53,732 nucleotides of DNA, from NCBI GenBank assembly GCA_029779845.1, contig JAKOZT010000124.1, positions 1 through 53,732 on the forward strand, written 5' to 3'. The DNA is from Pseudomonadota bacterium. GTDB taxonomy: Bacteria; Pseudomonadota; Gammaproteobacteria; Burkholderiales; Burkholderiaceae_C. Positions 45,036 through 53,124 of this stretch are shown here, piece after piece (position 1 is the stretch's first letter; each line of letters starts with the position of its first letter). Position numbers and translations under genes: made by a program. The notes under the pieces are model-generated. The model ran no database searches, was not told the DNA's origin, and saw only the letters and a list, made by a program, of their open reading frames with translations.

Positions 45036-45590
45036 ATGAAGATCGCTCAGGAAATCCGCGCCGGCAACGTGATCATGCAAGGCAAGGATCCGATGGTCGT
45101 GCTCAAGACCGAATACAGCCGCGGGGGCCGCAACGCCGCCACCGTGCGCATGAAGCTGAAGAACCTGCTCAACGCCTCGGGCACCGAAGTCGTCTTCAAG
45201 GCCGACGACAAGATGGACCAGATCGTGCTCGACAAGAAGGAGTGCACCTACTCCTACTTCGCCGACCCGATGTACGTGTTCATGGACAGCGACTACAACC
45301 AGTTCGAGGTCGAGGCCGAGAACATGGGCGACGCGATCAGCTACCTGGAAGACGGCATGGCCGTCGAGGTGGTGTTCTACGACGGCAAGGCGATCTCGGT
45401 CGAGCTGCCCACCAGCGTGGTGCGCGAGATCGAGACCGAGCCGGCCGTCAAGGGCGACACCTCGGGCAAGGTGATGAAGCCGGCGCGCCTGGTCGGCACC
45501 GGCTTCGAGGTCTCGGTGCCGCTGTTCGTCGAGAACGGCGACAAGATCGAGATCGACACGCGCACGCACGAGTACCGCAAGCGGGTATGA
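45036..45590 (+). CDS. efp: Translation elongation factor P
   Basis: The 184-residue EF-P helps ribosomes through polyproline stretches. The loop at the tip reads YSRGGRNAA, placing Arg at position 32, the residue rhamnosylated by EarP rather than the lysine modified by EpmA. The three beta-barrel domains are intact, ending HEYRKRV. earP is directly upstream. A strong intrinsic terminator follows 33 bases after the stop, closing the earP-efp unit. Confidence 0.97.
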   Translation: MKIAQEIRAGNVIMQGKDPMVVLKTEYSRGGRNAATVRMKLKNLLNASGTEVVFKADDKMDQIVLDKKECTYSYFADPMYVFMDSDYNQFEVEAENMGDAISYLEDGMAVEVVFYDGKAISVELPTSVVREIETEPAVKGDTSGKVMKPARLVGTGFEVSVPLFVENGDKIEIDTRTHEYRKRV

Positions 45591-45622
45591 GGCACTGAAC
45601 GCCTATCGGCAGGACGGACGGC

Positions 45623-45650
45623 GGGCGCCCTTTGGGCGCCCTTTTCTTTT
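45623..45650 (+). terminator. Rho-independent terminator of earP-efp
   Basis: GGGCGCCC, a TTT loop, GGGCGCCC and a TTTTCTTTT tail: a perfect 8-pair stem with a T-run, 32 bases after the efp stop. Confidence 0.92.
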
Positions 45651-45667
45651 GTATTCCACTCTCGACC

Positions 45668-46525
45668 ATGCCTTTCGATTTCTCCGCCGTCAGCGCCCCC
45701 TTCCGCATGCAGCCGGGGCTGCGTGCGCTGGCGCCGGGCACGCCGCAACTGACGCCGATCCGCCGCGGCGACCGGACCTTCGCCGAGAAGCTCGCGGTGC
45801 TGACGCAGCACGCCGAGCAGGCGCTGGTGGCGCAGCCCGGCTTCGATGCCGCGCCGGCGCTGGCCGCGTTGACGGCGCAGGCGGAGCAGGAGCATCCGCA
45901 GGCCTGGCGTGAAGCGCAGTCGCAACTCGCGAGCGACCCCGCCGTCGCCGCCTGCCTGGCCGCGCTGCCCGATGCGTGGCGGGCACCCGCGCTGCTCGCC
46001 CTCGCCTTCGCCGAGGACTTCGCGGTCATCGACGGCGCCAGTGCGCGCATCCCGTGGCTGGCGGTGTGCCTGCCCTCGCACTGGGCGCCGCAGGACAAGG
46101 TCGGCCGCCACTTCGCCGAGGTGCATGCGCCGGTGGCCGACAACCGCCTGCTGCTCACCGCCGGCGAACACCTCGCGCGTTTGGTCACCGGCACGCAGCG
46201 CTGGGAGCGTTTCGTCTGGACCATCGTGCCCGAGCCCAAGCTCGACATGCACCCGGCGCGCATGGGTCCACCGCGCTGGGGCGACGCCGCCGAGGCCTTC
46301 TTCCGCACCGAGCGCCAGACCTTCATCCCCTTGCCCGAAGCGCGCCAGGCGGTCTTCACGATCCACGTCGAGAGCCGGCCGCTGGCCGAGGCGATCGCGA
46401 CGCCCGGGCAGGCTGCGGCCGTGCATGCCGCACTGGCGTCGATGAGCGATGCGGTGCTGGCCTACCGGGGCCTGACGGACGCACGCGCGCGGCTGCTCGC
46501 CTGGTTGTCGTCGCGCATGGCATGA
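45668..46525 (+). CDS. DUF3445 (haem-dependent oxidative N-demethylase-like) protein
   Basis: The 285-residue protein fits DUF3445, the family of the alpha subunit of a haem-dependent oxidative N-demethylase. It begins MPFDFSAVSAPFRMQPGLRAL, has the central DFAVIDG, WLAVCLPSHWAP and KVGRHFAEVHAPV segments, and ends before SSRMA. No cofactor subunits (FMN or ferredoxin-type) are adjacent, so the substrate and activity are uncertain. The stop overlaps the mnmC start as ATGA, so translation is coupled; the functional link to tRNA modification is unclear. Confidence 0.78.
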   Translation: MPFDFSAVSAPFRMQPGLRALAPGTPQLTPIRRGDRTFAEKLAVLTQHAEQALVAQPGFDAAPALAALTAQAEQEHPQAWREAQSQLASDPAVAACLAALPDAWRAPALLALAFAEDFAVIDGASARIPWLAVCLPSHWAPQDKVGRHFAEVHAPVADNRLLLTAGEHLARLVTGTQRWERFVWTIVPEPKLDMHPARMGPPRWGDAAEAFFRTERQTFIPLPEARQAVFTIHVESRPLAEAIATPGQAAAVHAALASMSDAVLAYRGLTDARARLLAWLSSRMA

Positions 46526-48477
46526 AGACCGCGCCGATCGTCGCCGCGCGCATCGCGCGTTCGCCCGAGGGCCTGCCCTTCGCAAGCGAGTTCGGCGACG
46601 TCTACTACCCGCGCGCCGGCGCGCTCGAACAGGCGCGCCACGTCTTCCTCGCCGGCAACGGCCTGCCCGAACGCTGGCGCGGCCGGCCGCGCTTCGTCAT
46701 CGCCGAGACGGGCTTCGGCCTGGGCAACAACTTTCTCGCCGCCTGGCGGGCCTGGCGCGAGGATCCGCAGCGCTGCGAGCGGCTCGAGTTCATCTCGGTG
46801 GAACTGCATCCGCCCACGGCCGACGATCTCGCCGCCTGGCCGCGCGATGCGGCGCTCGCCGATCTCGCCACGCAGTTGCATGCGCAGTGGCCGCCGCTGA
46901 CGCCCGACCTGCACCGCCTCGCCTTCGACGAGGGCCGCGTCGTGCTGCACCTCGCCTTCGGCGATGCGGCTCAGTGGCTGCCCGAATGGGTGGCGAGCGT
47001 CGACGCCTTCTTCCTCGACGGCTTCGCACCCGATCGCAATCCGGCGATGTGGGACGCGCACCTGTTCAAGTCGCTCGCGCGTCTGGCGGCGCCCGGCGCG
47101 ACGGCGGCCACCTGGTCGGCGGCGGGTGCGGTGCGCGATGCGCTGCGCGGCGCCGGTTTCGAAGTCAGCAAGGCGCCCGGCCACGCGGGCAAGCGCGACA
47201 TCACGCTGGCGCGCTTCGTGCCCGCGCCGTCGTCGCGCCGCACGCCGCCGGGGCGGCCGCGTCAGCGTGACGTCGAGCAAAAGGCGCTGATCGTCGGCGG
47301 CGGGCTGGCCGGCTGCGCGGCGGCCTGGGCGCTGGCCGAGCAGGGCTGGCGGTGCCGCGTGTTCGACCGCCACGCCGAGCCGGCGCTGGAAGGCTCGGGC
47401 AATCCGGGCGGCCTGTTCCACGGCATCGTGACGCCGGACGACGGCGTGCATGCACGCTGGTTCCGCGCCGCCGCGTTCGCCTTCGCGCCGCTGGCGCGCG
47501 CCGCGGTCGCAGCCGGCGTGCCGGGCGCGGTGCATGGCCTGCTGCGCATGGAGTACGAGCTGCGCGACGTCGCGGCGATGCAGCAACGCCTGCTGCACCT
47601 CGGCCTGCCGCCGGCCTACGTCGAGGCCTTGTCCGCCGAAGCCGCCTCGGCACGCGCCGGTATCGCGTTGCGCGACCCGGCCTGGCTCTTCCCCGGCGGC
47701 GGCTGGATTTCGCCGCGTGGCCTGGCGGCGTGGCTGCTGCGCTCGGCGGCCGTGCCGGTGGCCTGGCAAGGCAACACGGTTGTCGATGCGCTGCGCCGCG
47801 ACGGCGCCGACTGGTGCCTGCTCGACGACCAAGGCCGTGAACTCGCGCGTGCGCCCACCGTGGTGCTGGCCAACGCCGGCGACGCGCTGCGCCTGCTGGC
47901 TGCGCCCGACTGGCCGGTGCAGGCCATCCGCGGCCAGGTGTCGATCGCACCGGCGTCCGGGCTGGTGTTGCCGAAGCTGCCGCTGGCCGGCGCCGGCTAC
48001 GTGCTGCCGGAAGTCGCCGGCCGCGCGGTGTTCGGTGCGACCGCGCAGCGTGGTGATGACGATGCGGCGGTGCGCGAAACCGACCATGGGGAAAACCTCG
48101 CGAAGCTGGCGCGCCTGCTCGGCACGCCGAACACGATCGATGAAGTCGCGCTGCAAGGCCGCGTCGGCTGGCGCTGGACCGCCGCCGACCGCCGGCCGCT
48201 GATCGGCGCGGTGCCCGACGCCACCGCGCCCGGCGTCGGCTCGGCCGACCAGCCGCGCCTGCTGCCGCGCCGCGACGGCCTGTTCCTCTTCACCGCGCTG
48301 GGTTCGCGCGGCATCGTGATGTCGGTGCTGGGTTCGCGCCTGCTGGCGGCGTGGGTGAGCGGCGCGAGCGCGCCGGTGCCGGCCAGCCTGATGGACGCCG
48401 TCGATCCCGCGCGCTTCGCGGCGCGGGCGCGGCGCAAGACGCTCAGTTCGACCCGGGCTGCGCCGGTTGCGGAGTGA
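46522..48477 (+). CDS. mnmC: Bifunctional tRNA mnm5s2U biosynthesis enzyme MnmC
   Basis: The 651-residue protein has an N-terminal methyltransferase (ETGFGLGNNFLAAW, FFLDGFAPDRNPAMW) and a C-terminal FAD oxidoreductase (LIVGGGLAGCAAAWALAEQGW at about 255-275, then GSGNPGGLFHGIV and a closing GSRGIVMSVLGSRLLA). Together they convert cmnm5s2U to mnm5s2U at the tRNA wobble position: the FAD domain removes carboxymethyl and the methyltransferase adds methyl. All core motifs are present. It overlaps the DUF3445 gene by 4 bases; its 3' end overlaps the small basic gene on the other strand. Confidence 0.93.
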   Translation: MKTAPIVAARIARSPEGLPFASEFGDVYYPRAGALEQARHVFLAGNGLPERWRGRPRFVIAETGFGLGNNFLAAWRAWREDPQRCERLEFISVELHPPTADDLAAWPRDAALADLATQLHAQWPPLTPDLHRLAFDEGRVVLHLAFGDAAQWLPEWVASVDAFFLDGFAPDRNPAMWDAHLFKSLARLAAPGATAATWSAAGAVRDALRGAGFEVSKAPGHAGKRDITLARFVPAPSSRRTPPGRPRQRDVEQKALIVGGGLAGCAAAWALAEQGWRCRVFDRHAEPALEGSGNPGGLFHGIVTPDDGVHARWFRAAAFAFAPLARAAVAAGVPGAVHGLLRMEYELRDVAAMQQRLLHLGLPPAYVEALSAEAASARAGIALRDPAWLFPGGGWISPRGLAAWLLRSAAVPVAWQGNTVVDALRRDGADWCLLDDQGRELARAPTVVLANAGDALRLLAAPDWPVQAIRGQVSIAPASGLVLPKLPLAGAGYVLPEVAGRAVFGATAQRGDDDAAVRETDHGENLAKLARLLGTPNTIDEVALQGRVGWRWTAADRRPLIGAVPDATAPGVGSADQPRLLPRRDGLFLFTALGSRGIVMSVLGSRLLAAWVSGASAPVPASLMDAVDPARFAARARRKTLSSTRAAPVAE

Positions 48478-48634
48478 CCGCCGCGTCGTCGGCGCTGCCG
48501 GCTTCGCCTTCGCCGCTCTCGGCGCCACCGCCGCCGGTCTTGCGTTCGGCCTTTTCGCGCGCCTTGTCTTCCTTCTTCTTCTTCTTGGCCAGCTCGCGCT
48601 GGCGCTTCTCGTACGAATAGTTCGGCTTCGCCAT
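48443..48634 (-). CDS. Small Lys/Glu-rich hypothetical protein
   Basis: This 63-residue protein starts MAKPNYSYEKRQRELAKKKKK and continues KEDKAREKAERK into a Gly/Ala/Pro tail. I recall similar short basic proteins, with the opening KPNY.(F/Y)EKRQ(R/K)ELE, in many betaproteobacteria; no function is known. The charged helix could bind RNA or the ribosome. Its 3' end overlaps mnmC by 35 bases in convergent orientation. There is no signal peptide. Confidence 0.65.
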   Translation of the reverse strand: MAKPNYSYEKRQRELAKKKKKEDKAREKAERKTGGGGAESGEGEAGSADDAAVTPQPAQPGSN

Positions 48635-48714
48635 GCGTGCGGTCCTTCCGGGTGATCTCGTTTCGCGACAGCCGCGAGGTTACGCGCTTTTCGAGGCGCC
48701 GCCTTGCGCGCACA

Positions 48715-49374
48715 TCAGAAACTGAGCGTCTTCACGCCCTGCGCCGTGCCGAGCAGGCACACGCTGGCGCGGTGCCGCGCGAAGATGCCCACCGTCACCA
48801 CGCCGGGCCACTGGTTGATTTCCTGCTCCAGCGTCAGCGGGTCGGTGATCGAGAGTCCCTTCACGTCGAGGATGCAGCCGCCGTTGTCGGTCACCACGCC
48901 CTCGCGCAGCACCGCCTCGCCGCCCAGCGCCGCGAAGCGCCGCGCCACCTGCGCGCTGGCCATCGGGATCACCTCCACCGGCAGCGGGAAGCGCCCGAGC
49001 GTCTTCACCAGCTTGGACTCGTCGGCGATGCAGACGAAGCGCTCGGCCAGGTCGGCGACGATCTTCTCGCGCGTCAGCGCCGCGCCGCCGCCCTTGATCA
49101 TGTGGCCGCCGTGGTCGATCTCGTCGGCGCCGTCGATGTAGACCGGGATGCGCTCGACGCTGTTGCTGTCGAGCACCGTGATGCCGTGCGCCTGCAGGCG
49201 CTGCGTGCTCTTCTCGCTGCTGGAGACCGCGCCGGCGATGCGGTCCTTCATCGTCGCCAGCGCGTCGATGAAGCAGTTCACCGTCGAGCCGGTGCCGACG
49301 CCGACGATGCGGCCGGGTTGCACGTAGGCCAGCGCGGCCTGGCCGACGAGGGCCTTGAGTTCGTCCTGGGTCAT
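48715..49374 (-). CDS. rpiA: Ribose-5-phosphate isomerase A
   Basis: The 219-residue isomerase interconverts ribose 5-phosphate and ribulose 5-phosphate in the pentose phosphate pathway. Hallmarks are [16 protein letters not shown] (24-39), [25 protein letters not shown] (with the catalytic Asp and Lys), and [11 protein letters not shown]. Length matches the family (about 219). It is divergent from pyrD over 62 bases. Confidence 0.96.
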   Translation of the reverse strand: MTQDELKALVGQAALAYVQPGRIVGVGTGSTVNCFIDALATMKDRIAGAVSSSEKSTQRLQAHGITVLDSNSVERIPVYIDGADEIDHGGHMIKGGGAALTREKIVADLAERFVCIADESKLVKTLGRFPLPVEVIPMASAQVARRFAALGGEAVLREGVVTDNGGCILDVKGLSITDPLTLEQEINQWPGVVTVGIFARHRASVCLLGTAQGVKTLSF

Positions 49375-49436
49375 GGCGTGAGCGTCCGGCGCGAAGGGGT
49401 TTGCGACAATCGCGCGATTATCCAGGACGCTCCTGC

Positions 49437-50477
49437 ATGGCCCTCGTTCCCTACCCGCTCGCCCGCACGATCCTCTTCGGCCTCGACCCCGAGGACGCGC
49501 ACGACCTGACGCTCGCCGCGCTGGCGCGCCTCCAGCACACGCCGCTGGTCTGCACGGTCGCGCAGCCGCGCGTCGACGATCCGGTGACGATCGCGGGCCT
49601 GCGCTTCCCGAACCGCATCGGCCTCGCGGCGGGGCTGGACAAGAACGGCCGCTGCATCGACGGCCTGGGCGCGATGGGCTTCGGTTTCGTCGAGGTCGGA
49701 ACGGTGACGCCCCAGGCGCAGCCGGGCAATCCGAAGCCGCGCATCTTCCGCCTGCCCGAAGCGCGTGCGCTGATCAACCGGCTCGGCTTCAACAACGACG
49801 GGCTGGACGCCTTTCTCGCCAACGTCAAGCGCGCGAGCTTTCGCGCCCAAGGCGGCATCCTCGGCCTGAACATCGGCAAGAACGCCGCGACGCCGATGGC
49901 ACGCGCGGTAGACGACTACCTGATCGGGCTGGCCGGCGTCTACCCGCACGCCGACTACGTGACGGTGAACATCTCCAGCCCGAACACCAAGAACCTGCGC
50001 GAGCTGCAGAGCGACGAGGCGCTGGACGCGCTGCTGGTCGCGATCCAGCAGCGCCGCGAGGCCTTGCAGCGCGAGCATGGGCGCGCCGTGCCGGTGTTCG
50101 TCAAGATCGCGCCCGATCTCGACGAGGCGCAGATCACGTTGATCGCCGCGACGCTCAAGCGCAACGGCATCGACGGCGTGATCGCCACCAACACCACGAT
50201 CGTGCGCGATGCCGTGGCGCACCTGATGCACGGCAAGGAAGCCGGCGGCCTCTCCGGCGCGCCGGTGCTGGAGGCGAGCAACCGCGTGATCCGCGCGCTG
50301 CGCGCGGAGCTGGGAAGCAGCTACCCGATCATCGGCGTCGGCGGCGTGATGAGCGCGGCCGACGCGCTCGCCAAGCGCGAAGCCGGTGCCGATCTCGTGC
50401 AGATCTACACCGGCTTCATCTACGAAGGCCCGCCGCTGATCAGCGCGGCGGCGCAGGCCTTGAAGGCCCGCGGCTGA
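49437..50477 (+). CDS. pyrD: Dihydroorotate dehydrogenase (quinone), class 2
   Basis: The 346-residue membrane-associated flavoenzyme oxidises dihydroorotate to orotate with quinone. Visible FMN-site motifs are [10 protein letters not shown] (about 60-70), [21 protein letters not shown], the active-site [11 protein letters not shown] (about 180), TNTT and [11 protein letters not shown]. The class 2 N-terminal helix ([22 protein letters not shown]) is present. A weak AGGA lies before the ATG at 49437. It converges on scoB, whose stop is 7 bases downstream. Confidence 0.96.
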   Translation: MALVPYPLARTILFGLDPEDAHDLTLAALARLQHTPLVCTVAQPRVDDPVTIAGLRFPNRIGLAAGLDKNGRCIDGLGAMGFGFVEVGTVTPQAQPGNPKPRIFRLPEARALINRLGFNNDGLDAFLANVKRASFRAQGGILGLNIGKNAATPMARAVDDYLIGLAGVYPHADYVTVNISSPNTKNLRELQSDEALDALLVAIQQRREALQREHGRAVPVFVKIAPDLDEAQITLIAATLKRNGIDGVIATNTTIVRDAVAHLMHGKEAGGLSGAPVLEASNRVIRALRAELGSSYPIIGVGGVMSAADALAKREAGADLVQIYTGFIYEGPPLISAAAQALKARG

Positions 50478-50484
50478 ACGTGCC

Positions 50485-51123
50485 TTACTGCAGCGTCACG
50501 CCCGTCTTGGCCTGAACCTCCTCGCGCGTCACGCCCGGCGCGAGTTCGACGATCTTCAGCCCGTGCGGCGTCACGTCGAGCACGCACAGGTCGGTGATGA
50601 TGCGGTCGACCACGCCCAGGCCGGTCAGCGGCAGCGTGCAGTGCGGCAGGATCTTCAGGTCGAAGCCGCCGTCCTTCTTCTTCGCGACGTGCTCCATCAG
50701 CACCACCACGCTCTTGACGCCGGCGACGAGATCCATCGCGCCGCCCATGCCCTTGACCATCTTGCCGGGGATCATCCAGTTGGCGAGGTCGCCCTTCTCG
50801 CTGACCTGCATCGCGCCGAGGATCGACAGGTTGACCTTGCCGCCGCGGATCATCGCGAAGCTGTCGTGGCTGCCGAAGATGCTCGAGCCCGGCAGCGTGG
50901 TGACGGTCTGCTTGCCGGCGTTGATCAGGTCGGCATCGACCTCGGCCTCGTCGGGGAACGCGCCGATGCCCAGCATGCCGTTTTCGCTTTGCAGCCACAC
51001 CTCGATGGCCGGGTCGACGAAGTTGGCCACCAGCGTCGGCAGCCCGATGCCGAGGTTCACGTAGAAGCCGTCGGAGAGTTCCTTGGCGGCACGCGCCGCC
51101 ATCTGATCGTGGGTCCAGGGCAT
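50485..51123 (-). CDS. scoB: 3-oxoacid CoA-transferase subunit B
   Basis: The 212-residue beta subunit carries the catalytic Glu47 in [11 protein letters not shown], the residue that forms the acyl-CoA intermediate. [18 protein letters not shown] and the central [39 protein letters not shown] are typical of ScoB. With ScoA it transfers CoA from succinyl-CoA to acetoacetate, allowing ketone body use. It begins 2 bases after scoA stops. A divergent PAS-LuxR regulator lies beyond scoA. Confidence 0.94.
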   Translation of the reverse strand: MPWTHDQMAARAAKELSDGFYVNLGIGLPTLVANFVDPAIEVWLQSENGMLGIGAFPDEAEVDADLINAGKQTVTTLPGSSIFGSHDSFAMIRGGKVNLSILGAMQVSEKGDLANWMIPGKMVKGMGGAMDLVAGVKSVVVLMEHVAKKKDGGFDLKILPHCTLPLTGLGVVDRIITDLCVLDVTPHGLKIVELAPGVTREEVQAKTGVTLQ

Positions 51124-51125
51124 GG

Positions 51126-51836
51126 TCAGGCTCCCTTCGGGTTCTGCTTGGTGGTGCGCTTCTCGATGCGCTTCTCGGGCGTGGCGTTGAGCACGATGCG
51201 GTGCACGTAGATGCCCGGCAGGTGCACGGCGTCGGGGTCGAAGGTTCCGGTCTCGACGACCTCCTCCACCTCCACCACGCTGATGCGTCCGGCCATGATC
51301 GCGGCCGGATTGAAGTTGCGCGCGGTGCGGCGGAAGATCAGGTTGCCGCTCTTGTCGGCCTTCCAGGCCTTGGCGAGCGAGACGTCGGGCACCAGCGCGC
51401 GCTCCATCACGTAGGTGTGGCCGTCGAACTCGCGCAGCTCCTTGCCCTCGGCCACCAGCGTGCCCACGCCGGTCTTGGTGAAGAAGGCCGGAATGCCGGC
51501 GCCGCCTGCTCTCAATTTCTCAGCCAGCGTGCCCTGCGGCGTGAACTCCAGCTCCAGCTCGCCGGCCAGGTACTGGCGCTCGAACTCCTTGTTCTCGCCC
51601 ACGTAGCTGCTGATCATCTTCTTGATCTGGCGCGTGTCCAGCAGCTTGCCCAGGCCAAAGCCGTCCACTCCGGCGTTGTTGCTGATCACGGTCAGGTCCT
51701 TCACGCCCGAATCGCGCAGGGCGTCGATCAGCGCCTCAGGGATGCCACACAGGCCGAAGCCGCCCACGGCCAGCATCTGGCCGTCTGCGACGACGCCCTT
51801 GAGCGCCTCGGCGGCCGAGGGGTAAATCTTGTTCAC
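51126..51836 (-). CDS. scoA: 3-oxoacid CoA-transferase subunit A
   Basis: The 236-residue alpha subunit has [16 protein letters not shown] (about 25-40), the CoA-binding [18 protein letters not shown] region and [19 protein letters not shown]. With ScoB it forms the succinyl-CoA:3-ketoacid transferase. It is the first gene of the scoAB unit. The promoter lies in the 91 bases to the PAS-LuxR gene, which contain a perfect inverted repeat, so expression is probably controlled by that regulator. Confidence 0.94.
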   Translation of the reverse strand: MNKIYPSAAEALKGVVADGQMLAVGGFGLCGIPEALIDALRDSGVKDLTVISNNAGVDGFGLGKLLDTRQIKKMISSYVGENKEFERQYLAGELELEFTPQGTLAEKLRAGGAGIPAFFTKTGVGTLVAEGKELREFDGHTYVMERALVPDVSLAKAWKADKSGNLIFRRTARNFNPAAIMAGRISVVEVEEVVETGTFDPDAVHLPGIYVHRIVLNATPEKRIEKRTTKQNPKGA

Positions 51837-51895
51837 GGGATGTCTCTCCTGAATAGGTGGATGCGTAAGGGGAAACCGGGGTACAGCCCTGAAAG

Positions 51896-51921
51896 ATACT
51901 ACGTATCCAGCTACGTAGTAT
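51896..51921. promoter_or_regulatory. Perfect inverted repeat between scoA and the LuxR regulator
   Basis: ATACTACGTA, 6 bases, TACGTAGTAT: 10-base perfect arms in the divergent promoter region, 60 bases upstream of scoA and 7 bases before the regulator ATG. The position fits a binding site for the PAS-LuxR protein, activating scoAB while repressing its own gene. Confidence 0.75.
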
Positions 51922-51927
51922 TTCGTA

Positions 51928-52509
51928 ATGGACTTCCCTGCCCCCGGCCCTGCCGCACCCGATTACCGCCTGGCCTTCCAGCTCGCGCCCGTGGGCCTCA
52001 TTCTCTCGCGCCAGCGCCACATCGTGGACTGCAACGAGCGCGTGTGCGAGATCTTCGGCGCCACGCCGGCGCAGCTGGTGGGGCAGAGCTTTCGCATCCT
52101 GTACCCCAGCGCCGACGAGTACGAGCGCATCGGCGAACGCATGGCTCCGATCCTGAACGCGCACGGCGTGTACGCCGACAACCGGGTGATGCAGCGCGTG
52201 GGCGGTGCGCACGCGGGCGAGCCGTTCTGGTGCCACGTCACCGGCCGCGCCATCGACCGCGCCGCGCCGCACGCGGCCGGCATCTGGACCTTCGAGGACC
52301 TGAGCGCGCAGCGCCCCGTCACCGCGCCGCTCACGGCGCGCGAGCGCGAGGTGGCCGCGCAGCTGATGCAGGGCCTGACCAGCAAGGCCATCGGCCGCGT
52401 GCTCGGCATCAGCCACCGCACGGTGGAGATCTACCGCGCGCGGCTGATGCGCAAGTACGGCGCCAGCACCGCGGCCGACCTGGTGCAGAAGCTGATGGGC
52501 GGGGTGTAA
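51928..52509 (+). CDS. PAS-LuxR transcriptional regulator
   Basis: The 193-residue regulator has an N-terminal PAS domain at about residues 12-125 (YRLAFQLAPVGLILSRQRHIVDCNERVCEIFGA, then SFRILYPSADEYERIG) and a C-terminal LuxR helix-turn-helix at about 133-186 (LTAREREVAAQLMQGLTSKAIGRVLGISHRTVEIYRARLMRKYGA). It probably senses a small molecule or redox signal rather than being phosphorylated. It is divergent from scoAB across an inverted repeat. No ribosome site precedes the ATG, which lies 7 bases from that repeat, so its message could be nearly leaderless. Confidence 0.9.
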   Translation: MDFPAPGPAAPDYRLAFQLAPVGLILSRQRHIVDCNERVCEIFGATPAQLVGQSFRILYPSADEYERIGERMAPILNAHGVYADNRVMQRVGGAHAGEPFWCHVTGRAIDRAAPHAAGIWTFEDLSAQRPVTAPLTAREREVAAQLMQGLTSKAIGRVLGISHRTVEIYRARLMRKYGASTAADLVQKLMGGV

Positions 52510-52552
52510 GGGCACGCCAGCGGCGAGGCCGCTGCGCGCTGGCGGTCCGCCG

Positions 52553-53122
52553 TCAACCGGTCGCCGAACCCGCCGCCCGCCTGGCGCGAGCCCACAGGCC
52601 CAGCGCCACGCCCAGCGCCGCGATGCCCAGCAGCGCCCACACGGTGAAGTCAGGCACATGGTAGGTCGTGTAAACCTCCCAGCCCAGGTGGCGCAGCAGC
52701 TTGGACAGGTCGGTCGGGGCGCTCATCAGGTGCCCGCCCAGCGTGCCGGTGATGGCCAACAGCACCGCGCCCAGCAGCGCCAGCGCAGCCATCGCCCAGC
52801 GCATTCCGCCTTCCCACACGGCCTCGCCACGGCGCCAGCGCAGCCACCAGACCACGGCCCACAGCGCCACGGTCCAGGCGGCCAGCATCAGGTGGTTGCG
52901 CCCCAGCGGCGACGCGCTGATGCTCTCCCAATCCCAGACCTGCGTGCCGGTGGCGTAGGCCGCCAGCCCGAACAGCAGCGCCACCGTGAGCAGGGGCACC
53001 AGCGCCTGGTCGAGCCGGCGCGCCAGCGGTCCGGCGCTCAGCACCCGCAGCAGGATGACCGCCATCGCCAGCGTCCAGAGTGCGATCGGGAAATGGGTCA
53101 GGACGATGTGATACGGGCCCAT
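52553..53122 (-). CDS. DUF2231-like integral membrane protein
   Basis: The 189-residue protein has about four to five hydrophobic helices and begins MGPYHIVLTHFPIALWTLAM, close to the HPxxVHFPIAL pattern of DUF2231. Conserved-looking His residues (HFP, GRNHLML, LGGHLM) could ligand haem. It follows, by 2 bases, the ethylbenzene-dehydrogenase-type haem protein gene on the same strand, so they are probably an electron-transfer pair at the membrane. The PAS-LuxR gene ends 43 bases away in convergent orientation. Confidence 0.75.
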   Translation of the reverse strand: MGPYHIVLTHFPIALWTLAMAVILLRVLSAGPLARRLDQALVPLLTVALLFGLAAYATGTQVWDWESISASPLGRNHLMLAAWTVALWAVVWWLRWRRGEAVWEGGMRWAMAALALLGAVLLAITGTLGGHLMSAPTDLSKLLRHLGWEVYTTYHVPDFTVWALLGIAALGVALGLWARARRAAGSATG

Positions 53123-53124
53123 GG

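Noticed and set aside
46462..48528. A 688-codon minus-strand frame opposite mnmC
   Set aside because: Antisense shadow with low-complexity Arg/Gly composition and no motif; mnmC motifs are clear on the plus strand.
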